DNA of 8,901 nt from Desulfobacteraceae bacterium (GTDB lineage Bacteria; Desulfobacterota; Desulfobacteria; Desulfobacterales; JAABPS01): positions 1 through 8,901 of the forward strand of contig JAABPS010000102.1 in NCBI GenBank assembly GCA_011391835.1, in the 5' to 3' direction. Both the position numbers and the translations under genes were made by a program. How positions within the stretch are numbered: position 1 is the first letter of the stretch; the number at the start of each line of letters is the position of its first letter. This document shows positions 1 through 5,837 of the stretch, in pieces. Under the pieces are notes generated by a model, which did no database searches, was not told the DNA's origin, and worked only from the letters and a program-made list of their open reading frames with translations.

Positions 1-1954
1 GGGGCCTCTTCTGGATGCGGGTATGGCGGCACTCTTTTGTTTTGAAATAAAGGAGGCGCTGCGTATTCTCAGAGAGCCGGATTTTTATCTGCCACAGGAA
101 GATCCTGACATTGAAGCAGGAAAGATCTGGGTCGGCCCGGCGGATGATACGATTCTGAGAAAAAGGGGCGTTGAATTTGTCGATGGATCCGCGCCCGGTT
201 TTGCGGCGATTGTAGGCGCTGCGCCCAATCCAGAGATTGCCAAAATGATTGTGGAAGACTATCAGAAGAGAAGTCTTTATATTTTCTGCGCTGCGCGCCA
301 CAATAATACCTCTGTTATCGAGCAGCTCATCGAAGCGGGCGTGCAGATAGGATGGAACACGCGAATCGTGCCGTTTGGGCCCGATATTTCATCTGCCATA
401 TTCGCGCATGGGTTTGCCAACAGAGCGGCCATGGCGTTTGGTGGCGTTCAGCCAGGAGATCATAAAAAGATCCTTCTTTATAACAAGGACAGGATCTTTG
501 CTTTTGTCAATGCCCTGGGTGATATTGGAACCGAATGGGGTGTTGCTGCGGCAGGTACAGTCAACTGGGGCTTCCCGACGCTGGCAGATACCGATATTCC
601 GGAAATTCTGCCAACCGGTATATGCACCTATGAACATGTTGTGGCAAATGTGCCCCATAAAGAAATGTGTCAGCGATCGGTTGAGGTGAGAGGGCTTAAA
701 GTTACGGTTGCCAATATCGATATCCCGTGCGCGTTTGGCCCGGCTTATGAGGGTGAACGCGTTCGAGGTGAGGACCTGTACTGTCAGACAGGCGGCGGTA
801 AGACACAGTGCACTGAGCTTGTGAAGATGGCTGAAATGAGCGCGATTGAAGACGGCAAAGTGGAAATCGTCGGACCAGATATTAAGGACTTGAAGGTGGG
901 CGATACCTTCCCGCTGGGTATTTTTGTCCAAATTGCCGGACGGGAGTTCCAGACGGATTTTGAACCGATTATTGAGCGTCAGATCCATCATCTGATTAAC
1001 TATATCCAGGGCATCATGCACATCGGGCAGAGAGATATATCATGGGTTCGTGTCAGCAAGGCTGCCATCGAAAAAGGCTTTACCCTGAAAGATATCGGCG
1101 TTGTCCTTCATGCCAAGTTCCACCAGGATTTCACGAAGATCGTGGACAAGGTGCAGGTAACTCTTTACACCAAAAAGGCCGATGTTGATAAGCTGACCAA
1201 AACGGCGAGAGCGGAATACAAGACAAGAGATGAGCGTGTTGAAAAGATGAAAGATGAGAACGTGGAAACGTATTACTCCTGTACCCTTTGCCAGTCGTTT
1301 GCACCCAATCATGTGTGTTCGGTAAGTCCTGAAAGAACAGGGCTTTGCGGCGCATATAACTGGATGGACTGCAAAGCATCGTATGAAATCAATCCCACAG
1401 GGCCGAATCAACCCATCGAAAAGGGGGAGTGCCTTGATCCTGTTCTGGGCCAGTGGAAAGGAGTAAATGATTTCATTTACAAAGCGTCCCGAGGAGCTGT
1501 CACCCATTATAATTTTTACTCCATGGTAAAAGATCCCATGACCACATGCGGATGCTGCGAATGTATTGCGGCGATGCTTCCGTCATGTAACGGCATTATG
1601 ACCGTTGGCAGAGATTACGCGGGTGAAACACCGTGCGGCATGAAATTTACCACACTTGCCGGCGTAATGGGCGGGGGTGCTTCTTCACCCGGTTTCGTGG
1701 GTCACTCTAAATTTAATATTACTCAGGGTAAATTCATTGCCGGTGATGGCGGTCTTCTCCGTCTGGTATGGATGCCCAAAATGCTCAAAGAGGAGCTTAA
1801 AGAGAGGCTGGATAAACGCGGAAAGGAACTCGGTGTCCCGGATCTGTATGATCGGATTGCCGATGAAACAGTGGGTATAACAGAAGAAGAGATCCTTCCA
1901 TTTTTACAAGAGAAGAAACATCCGGCTCTTGATATGGATCCTATTATTGGATAG
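1..1954 (+). CDS. acsB: Acetyl-CoA synthase (CO-methylating), beta subunit of the CODH/ACS complex; 5'-partial
   Basis: This cytoplasmic enzyme condenses CO, the methyl group of methyl-CFeSP and CoA into acetyl-CoA, or cleaves acetyl-CoA in the reverse pathway. The frame is open to the window edge (first whole codon at base 2), and the residues before the ATG at 23 still align with my memory of Moorella AcsB (about 729 aa). That ATG is therefore internal, and roughly 80 N-terminal residues are missing. Numbering from that ATG, the A-cluster [4Fe-4S] cysteines are C420, C423, C432 and C442 (CTLCQSFAPNHVC, then GLCG). The distal-nickel C-G-C motif is C509-G-C511. The alcove phenylalanine (F426) is kept. 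The C-terminus (HPALDMDPIIG) ends as in the family. Two further cysteines, C512 and C514, follow the nickel motif. acsC starts 69 bases downstream. The family assignment is firm; the direction of catalysis in vivo cannot be read from sequence. Confidence 0.97.
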   Translation, partial: GPLLDAGMAALFCFEIKEALRILREPDFYLPQEDPDIEAGKIWVGPADDTILRKRGVEFVDGSAPGFAAIVGAAPNPEIAKMIVEDYQKRSLYIFCAARHNNTSVIEQLIEAGVQIGWNTRIVPFGPDISSAIFAHGFANRAAMAFGGVQPGDHKKILLYNKDRIFAFVNALGDIGTEWGVAAAGTVNWGFPTLADTDIPEILPTGICTYEHVVANVPHKEMCQRSVEVRGLKVTVANIDIPCAFGPAYEGERVRGEDLYCQTGGGKTQCTELVKMAEMSAIEDGKVEIVGPDIKDLKVGDTFPLGIFVQIAGREFQTDFEPIIERQIHHLINYIQGIMHIGQRDISWVRVSKAAIEKGFTLKDIGVVLHAKFHQDFTKIVDKVQVTLYTKKADVDKLTKTARAEYKTRDERVEKMKDENVETYYSCTLCQSFAPNHVCSVSPERTGLCGAYNWMDCKASYEINPTGPNQPIEKGECLDPVLGQWKGVNDFIYKASRGAVTHYNFYSMVKDPMTTCGCCECIAAMLPSCNGIMTVGRDYAGETPCGMKFTTLAGVMGGGASSPGFVGHSKFNITQGKFIAGDGGLLRLVWMPKMLKEELKERLDKRGKELGVPDLYDRIADETVGITEEEILPFLQEKKHPALDMDPIIG

Positions 1955-1964
1955 TTAATTAAAA

Positions 1965-1993
1965 CGGGCTGCGAGCATTAAGCGCGCAGCCCG
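1965..1993 (+). terminator. GC-rich stem-loop between acsB and acsC (attenuator or mRNA-processing hairpin)
   Basis: The arms CGGGCTGCG (1965-1973) and CGCAGCCCG (1985-1993) form a perfect 9-bp stem, with two further G-C pairs possible inside the 11-base loop. It lies 11 bases after the acsB stop. No run of T follows (CAATTTATTAAATTT), so it is a poor canonical terminator. Partial attenuation or protection of the acsB mRNA 3' end is as plausible. The hairpin is seen directly; its role is inferred. Confidence 0.5.
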
Positions 1994-2023
1994 CAATTTA
2001 TTAAATTTATAAAGGAGATTAAA

Positions 2024-3367
2024 ATGGCGTTAACCGGTATTCAAATATTCAAGCTCTTGCCGCAGACAAATTGCAAGGAATGTGGCGTTCCTACTTGCCT
2101 TGCGTTTGCCATGAATCTGGCATCCGGAAAAGCCGAATTGGACAGTTGTCCATATGTTTCTGATGAGGCAAAGGAGAAATTATCAGAGGCCTCTGCGCCT
2201 CCCATTCGGCCTGTTGCTATTGGAAAGGGAGTGCGTGGCTTTACAACCGGCGGTGAGACAGTTCAGTACAGACATGAAAAAACATTTTATAATCCCACAG
2301 CATTTGCAGCGATGGTTGGATCTGATATCTCTGATGCAGATCTAAAATCGAAACTCACCGTATGGAATGCGTTCCAATATGAAAGGGTAGGATTAAAACT
2401 TCGTCCTGAACTGGTGGCGTTAAAGGATGTCAAGGGCGATAAAGATGCATTTGCTAAAAAAGCAAAATTAATTGCGGAAACATCAGAATTTAACCTTGTG
2501 CTGATGACAGAGAAGGCAGATGTGATGAAGGCAGGCATTGATGCGTGCAAATTTAAACGTCCGCTGTTATATGCGGCTACTGAATCCAATGCCGATGCGT
2601 TTGGTGCCTTGGCAAAAGATAATGAACTGCCGCTGGCTGTAAAGGCCGCATCCCCTGAGGCGCTGATTCCGCTGATAAATAAGCTGACAGGAATGGGTCT
2701 AAAAGACCTTGTGCTGGATCCCGGTTCCAGGGAGATAAAGCAGTCTCTGGAGGATATGGTTGCGATCAGACGCGCGGCACTGAAGAACGGGAACAGGGCG
2801 CTGGGGTTTCCGACAATTACTTTTCCCTGTGAAATGGCCTCAACTCTTGACATGGAAACACTGATTGCCGCTATGCATGTGGCCAAATATGGCGGTATAG
2901 CAGTTCTTTCAGATTTCACGGGTGAAAGCATTTTTCCGCTTCTTCTTGAACGACTCAATATTTACACGGATCCGCAGCGGCCGATGACTCAGGAAGAAGG
3001 GATTTATGAGATCAACAACCCGAATGAGAACTCGCCCGTGCTTGTTACAACCAACTTTGCGTTGACATATTTCATCGTTTCCGGTGAAATTGAAGGCAGC
3101 AAGGTTCCGGCATGGCTGTTGATTAAGGATTCAGAAGGGCTTTCCGTTATGACTGCCTGGGCAGCAGGAAAGTTCTCCGGCGATGATGTGGGCGCATTTG
3201 TCAAGAAATGCGGTATCATGGATAAAGTGAAGCATAAAGAACTGATAATACCTGGATATGCGGCTGCGATTGCCGGTGATGTTGAAGAAGAACTGCCTGG
3301 ATGGACGATTACGGTTGGGCCTCGAGAGGCTGCTCACATTCCGGCGTTTCTGAAGTCAAGAAAATAA
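2024..3367 (+). CDS. acsC: Corrinoid iron-sulfur protein large (gamma) subunit
   Basis: This is the large subunit of the CFeSP, which carries the methyl group on a cobamide between AcsE and AcsB. The 447-aa length is normal for the family. The N-terminal [4Fe-4S] motif has C17, C20, C25 and C42 (NCKECGVPTC, then DSCPYVSD), the same spacing and numbering as I recall for the Moorella protein. This cluster serves reductive reactivation of the cobalt. A TIM-barrel-like middle follows (about 90-315), then a C-terminal corrinoid-binding region (about 325-447) with the conserved NSPVLVTTNFALTYF stretch. The start is fixed by AAAGGAG at 2011-2017, six bases before the ATG. The gene lies between acsB and acsE, fitting co-expression of the methyl-transfer partners. 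The obligate small subunit AcsD is not next to it. Archaeal homologues are called CdhE. Confidence 0.96.
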   Translation: MALTGIQIFKLLPQTNCKECGVPTCLAFAMNLASGKAELDSCPYVSDEAKEKLSEASAPPIRPVAIGKGVRGFTTGGETVQYRHEKTFYNPTAFAAMVGSDISDADLKSKLTVWNAFQYERVGLKLRPELVALKDVKGDKDAFAKKAKLIAETSEFNLVLMTEKADVMKAGIDACKFKRPLLYAATESNADAFGALAKDNELPLAVKAASPEALIPLINKLTGMGLKDLVLDPGSREIKQSLEDMVAIRRAALKNGNRALGFPTITFPCEMASTLDMETLIAAMHVAKYGGIAVLSDFTGESIFPLLLERLNIYTDPQRPMTQEEGIYEINNPNENSPVLVTTNFALTYFIVSGEIEGSKVPAWLLIKDSEGLSVMTAWAAGKFSGDDVGAFVKKCGIMDKVKHKELIIPGYAAAIAGDVEEELPGWTITVGPREAAHIPAFLKSRK

Positions 3368-3372
3368 ATATG

Positions 3373-3410
3373 GATTGCTGTTCAGCAGTCATTTTCATTG
3401 ACAGATGAAA
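3373..3410 (+). other. Two consecutive small hairpins in the acsC-acsE gap
   Basis: The first stem pairs 3373-3379 with 3384-3390 (GATTGCT with AGCAGTC, one G-U pair, 4-base loop) and is followed by ATTTT. The second pairs TTTCAT (3393-3398) with ATGAAA (3405-3410) across a 6-base loop. Both fit inside the 68-base gap, just before the acsE ribosome binding site. They could weakly attenuate transcription or affect mRNA processing. The second stem is AT-rich and could be chance. Confidence 0.35.
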
Positions 3411-3426
3411 TCATCCGTTGATGAGA

Positions 3427-3431
3427 GGAGG
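3427..3431 (+). promoter_or_regulatory. Ribosome binding site that fixes the acsE start
   Basis: GGAGG lies four bases before the ATG at 3436. The upstream in-frame candidates (TTG at 3418, ATG at 3421) would place this site inside the coding region and have no comparable Shine-Dalgarno sequence of their own. Family homology also begins at MILIGESL. Confidence 0.75.
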
Positions 3432-3435
3432 ATGT

Positions 3436-4326
3436 ATGATACTTATTGGTGAAAGTTTAAATGTAATATCAAAAAAAATTGGCACGGCATTTAAAGAGCG
3501 TGACCCGAAGCCGATCCAGGAGGAAGCCCTTTTTCAAAAAAGCAAAGGCATGGATTATATTGATATTAATCTTGGCCCTGCGAAAAAGGACGGGCACGAG
3601 TTAATGCCCTGGGTGGTTAAAGTTGTTCAGGAAGTCGTTTCGGATGTGCCGCTGGCGTTGGACACATCAAATATTGAGGCGATTAATGCGGCGCTTAAGG
3701 TGTATAAGCAAACCTCCCGGCCGCCGCTTATTAACTCTATCATGGCACGGCCTGAACGGTATGAAAAAATGATTCCCATGGCCGTTGAACATCAGGCGGA
3801 TGTTATTGCATTGATGTGGGGACCTGATGGGTTGCCTCGTGATGCGGATGAGCGGGGTGCGCTTGCAGCGGGACTTGTTTACGCGATGAACGAAGCAGGT
3901 ATTGCGAATGAAAAGATCTGGTTAGACGGCATTGTCACACCTGTGAATATTCAGCAGCCGCAGCTCATCAGCCTGATGGATTTCCAGGCAATGCTTCAGG
4001 ATATGTTTCCGGGAGTAAAGAGTACCTGCGGGCTGTCAAATATCTCGAATGGCCCTCCATCACATCTGCGCCCCATACTCAATCAGACCTATATGATTAT
4101 GCTTGAGAGAAATGGGATGTATTCCGTTATATCCGATCCGTTGGATGATACGCTTACTGCTATTGCCAAAGGAAAACGTCAGGATATCGTGGACATTGTT
4201 CATGCAACCATGGATGGAAATGCACCCGATATGGGCAGTCTTTCAAAAGAAATGCAGGATTATGTTAAGACTGTTAATGTAATTTTAGGAAAGACACTCT
4301 ATTCCGATTCATGGCTTGACATATAG
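3436..4326 (+). CDS. acsE: Methyl-tetrahydrofolate:corrinoid iron-sulfur protein methyltransferase
   Basis: AcsE transfers the N5-methyl group of methyl-H4folate to the Co(I) cobamide of the CFeSP, linking the methyl and carbonyl branches of the Wood-Ljungdahl pathway. The 296-aa product is a single pterin-binding-type TIM barrel. Landmarks are IGESLN (4-9), DINLGP (43-48), LALDTSN (73-79, D76), LINS (98-101, N100), LDGIV (163-167, D164) and GLSNISN (199-205, N202). By my alignment these match Moorella MeTr D75, N96, D160 and N199, which bind folate or assist catalysis. It is about 30 residues longer than the 262-aa Moorella enzyme, mostly because of extra sequence around 237-275 before the final strand and the YSDSW tail. 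An N-terminal extension back to 3418 is unlikely given the GGAGG site. The gene ends at a strong terminator, so it closes the acs block. Confidence 0.93.
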   Translation: MILIGESLNVISKKIGTAFKERDPKPIQEEALFQKSKGMDYIDINLGPAKKDGHELMPWVVKVVQEVVSDVPLALDTSNIEAINAALKVYKQTSRPPLINSIMARPERYEKMIPMAVEHQADVIALMWGPDGLPRDADERGALAAGLVYAMNEAGIANEKIWLDGIVTPVNIQQPQLISLMDFQAMLQDMFPGVKSTCGLSNISNGPPSHLRPILNQTYMIMLERNGMYSVISDPLDDTLTAIAKGKRQDIVDIVHATMDGNAPDMGSLSKEMQDYVKTVNVILGKTLYSDSWLDI

Positions 4327-4354
4327 CGTTCTGAGCTTTAAAAAACAAAAAAAC

Positions 4355-4392
4355 AGCCTCCCCCTTTTTTATTTGTGGGGAGGCTTTTTTTT
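4355..4392 (+). terminator. Rho-independent terminator of the acs block
   Basis: AGCCTCCCC (4355-4363) pairs perfectly with GGGGAGGCT (4377-4385) across a 13-base loop, and T4385-4392 forms the U-tract. An A-rich run on the 5' side (4341-4353) would give a U-tract on the other strand too, so the element may work in both directions. It lies 28 bases after the acsE stop and 14 bases before the next gene. Confidence 0.92.
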
Positions 4393-4406
4393 AAACAGGT
4401 GAACCT

Positions 4407-5021
4407 ATGGCCCGAATGGATGATTATAAAAACGCAAAACAGATTGCCATTGAAAAGCTAAAGAGAGACGATTTTAATGAAATCATCAGAAGGTCAGGAT
4501 ATGAATCCCATAAAAAAAATGGCATTACAATCCCTTTTCTTGACCGGGTATATTTGGTTGAGTGTCCGGATTTTAATTTTACGGATAAATCGAATAAGGG
4601 AAAAGAGATACCGATCCAGGAACAGGTGTTGATTTTGCATTACTTGATGTCAGAAAGCTCACGTGTACCGTCAGAGCACTGGGTTTCATACAGAGAGATA
4701 CCCGGAGCTTCATTTTACTTCAGTGCGTTTTTAAAAAGGGCAGTGGATCCTTTGAAAAAACTATTCGGCCAAAATATATCAGGATTCAGAGAAGCATCAA
4801 AACATCTTAAAGGCAGCCCTATTGATATTGGGGATGCAGGGTTCGAATACCGCATTTTCCCAAGCGTGCCAATGCGGATCATTTTGTGGAAAGGGGATGA
4901 TGAGTTTCCATCCGAGATAACTATCCTTTTTGATAACATCACAGGGGAAATACTTTCTCCAGAAGATATCGCATGGATGGCCGGCATGCATGCCTACAGG
5001 CTCATATCCTTATCGCAGTGA
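4407..5021 (+). CDS. DUF3786-family protein of unknown function
   Basis: The product is a soluble protein of 204 aa with no signal peptide or membrane segment. I recognise DUF3786 features: a QEQVLILHYLM segment (71-81), a WVSYREIPG motif (92-100), PLKKLFG (115-121), and the core VPMRIILWKGDDEFPSEI followed by LFD (154-176). A C-terminal ILSPEDIAWMAG helix (182-193) follows. No catalytic motif is evident, and C53 is the only cysteine, so it is unlikely to bind an Fe-S cluster alone. The ATG at 4407 has AGGTGA at 4397-4402; a second in-frame ATG at 4416 is possible. The gene begins just after the acs terminator, so it either has its own promoter or depends on readthrough. From memory, DUF3786 proteins occur often in anaerobes that have the Wood-Ljungdahl pathway, so a link to corrinoid or CODH/ACS chemistry is possible but unproven. 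Confidence 0.8.
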   Translation: MARMDDYKNAKQIAIEKLKRDDFNEIIRRSGYESHKKNGITIPFLDRVYLVECPDFNFTDKSNKGKEIPIQEQVLILHYLMSESSRVPSEHWVSYREIPGASFYFSAFLKRAVDPLKKLFGQNISGFREASKHLKGSPIDIGDAGFEYRIFPSVPMRIILWKGDDEFPSEITILFDNITGEILSPEDIAWMAGMHAYRLISLSQ

Positions 5022-5288
5022 AGGGGGTAATTCTTCCCCATTTCAGCCCCAATTCTTTTAAATAAACCCTTAAAAAGCCCTGTACTGATTGCAGGCAACT
5101 TCACGCTTTTGCTAATAAAAATAAAGTAATTAGTAAAAATACAGGAATATTTCAACGCTGAAGGGTGAAGATCTAAAACCGCGAATCAATTATTCATCTA
5201 AAAATACAATATTATATAATAAATCAATTAGTTAAAACAGTTTATCCTTAATAAATCCTATAAAAATATCTGAGCACGAAAATAATTC

Positions 5289-5319
5289 TTGACAACATGA
5301 TGGGTTTAAATTACTTAAT
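5289..5319 (+). promoter_or_regulatory. Possible sigma70-type promoter for acpP (distal candidate)
   Basis: A perfect -35 TTGACA (5289-5294) is followed by a poor -10. The best match is CTTAAT (5314-5319, four of six) at a long 19-base spacing; at 17 bases only TACTTA is present. It would give a leader of about 155 bases. Weak call. Confidence 0.3.
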
Positions 5320-5340
5320 TATTCCATTGTTCAAACACGA

Positions 5341-5365
5341 TAAATTAATTTATTTTATTAATTTA
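5341..5365. repeat. Perfect 9-bp AT-rich inverted repeat, possible operator upstream of acpP
   Basis: TAAATTAAT (5341-5349) and ATTAATTTA (5357-5365) are exact reverse complements separated by 7 bases. An outer pair, CATTG (5325-5329) and CAATG (5366-5370), extends the symmetry with an 11-base bulge on one side. The right arm ends 10 bases before TATAAT at 5376-5381, so the repeat would cover the -35 region of a promoter using that -10. That is a common place for a repressor site. In AT-rich DNA, chance symmetry must be considered. Confidence 0.45.
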
Positions 5366-5375
5366 CAATGAGTTA

Positions 5376-5381
5376 TATAAT
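5376..5381 (+). promoter_or_regulatory. Possible -10 element of the acpP promoter (proximal candidate)
   Basis: TATAAT matches the -10 consensus exactly, but the DNA 17 bases upstream (TTTTAT, inside the inverted repeat) is a poor -35, so activator dependence or chance is possible. A start near 5388 would give a leader of about 95 bases containing a small AGCCT/AGGCT hairpin (5416-5420 with 5428-5432). Confidence 0.35.
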
Positions 5382-5482
5382 TACTATATGTTATGAAAAG
5401 TAATTATTGTAGTAAAGCCTTTAGTTTAGGCTGCCGTTTTGTATGCCAAGTCTATTTGACTGCAATTTAAAGGAGAAGACAC

Positions 5483-5710
5483 ATGACAGCAGAAGACAAG
5501 ATTAAGAAGATGATAGCAGAGAAGTTGGGAGTAGATGTATCTGAAGTAGTGCCAGAAGCGTCCTTTGTGGATGATCTGGGAGCAGATTCACTTGATTTAG
5601 TGGAACTGGTGATGAGCATGGAAGAAGAATTTGACGTTGATATTTCCGATGAAGATGCGGAAAAGATTGTGACTGTAAAAGATGCCATTAATTATATAAA
5701 CGCCAAATAA
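5483..5710 (+). CDS. acpP: Acyl carrier protein
   Basis: This cytoplasmic carrier holds growing acyl chains as thioesters on a 4'-phosphopantetheine arm during type II fatty acid synthesis. The 75-aa length is typical, and the protein is strongly acidic. The GADSLDLVELVM motif places the modified serine at S36 (DSL at 35-37). The helix-II recognition surface EEEFDVDISDEDAEKI (47-62) and the C-terminal DAINYINAK closely follow E. coli AcpP. The ATG is preceded by AAAGGAG at 5469-5475, seven bases away. It sits directly before fabF, the usual arrangement, but a strong terminator lies between them. This is likely the housekeeping ACP, although a second ACP elsewhere cannot be excluded. Confidence 0.97.
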   Translation: MTAEDKIKKMIAEKLGVDVSEVVPEASFVDDLGADSLDLVELVMSMEEEFDVDISDEDAEKIVTVKDAINYINAK

Positions 5711-5746
5711 TCCGGTTAATGGAGAAACGACGTGTTCTCGTATACA

Positions 5747-5771
5747 AAAATCCCGCTGTTAGCGGGATTTT
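5747..5771 (+). terminator. Perfect 11-bp terminator hairpin between acpP and fabF
   Basis: AAAATCCCGCT (5747-5757) and AGCGGGATTTT (5761-5771) are exact reverse complements around a GTT loop. The flanking A and T runs make it a plausible terminator in both directions. It lies 36 bases after the acpP stop and 66 bases before the fabF start. Confidence 0.9.
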
Positions 5772-5827
5772 GTTTAGTTAGCTGATACGGGGTGTTTATA
5801 TAACTGTTGGCGGGTGTGTTTTTGCAT

Positions 5828-5832
5828 GGAGG
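5828..5832 (+). promoter_or_regulatory. Ribosome binding site that fixes the fabF GTG start
   Basis: GGAGG lies five bases before the GTG at 5838. An in-frame ATG at 5826 overlaps this site and has no good Shine-Dalgarno sequence of its own, and a GTG at 5814 is even less supported. Confidence 0.7.
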
Positions 5833-5837
5833 TTTTT

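Larger units (their letters stand above)
5022..5482. other. 461-base AT-rich intergenic region upstream of acpP
   Basis: I find no gene on either strand here. Just after the DUF3786 stop there is only a weak imperfect hairpin (about 5019-5045, GGGG with CCCC) without a U-tract. The middle (about 5180-5400) is very AT-rich, with TATAAT at 5215-5220 and 5376-5381 and TTGACA at 5289-5294. A 9-base direct repeat, AATCAATTA, occurs at 5184-5192 and 5222-5230. A perfect AT inverted repeat lies at 5341-5365. The segment probably holds the acpP promoter and its control sites. Confidence 0.7.

Noticed and set aside
23..25. ATG at 23 as the start of acsB
   Set aside because: The frame is open upstream to the window edge, its residues align with the interior of AcsB, no ribosome binding site precedes it, and the protein would lack a large part of its N-terminal domain.
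389..1021. Long open frame on the minus strand inside acsB, and similar minus-strand frames at 1040-1507 and 2287-2958
   Set aside because: They lie opposite strongly conserved acsB and acsC coding sequence, resemble no family I know, and have no plausible ribosome binding sites or gene context. They are shadows of the real genes.
5019..5045. Terminator after the DUF3786 gene
   Set aside because: Only four consecutive G-C pairs form, with imperfect flanking pairs and no T-run, so I do not call it a terminator.
5443..5505. Possible 20-residue leader peptide overlapping the acpP start in another frame
   Set aside because: The ATG has no ribosome binding site, the frame runs across the acpP start, and the sequence shows no attenuator logic such as repeated regulatory codons.
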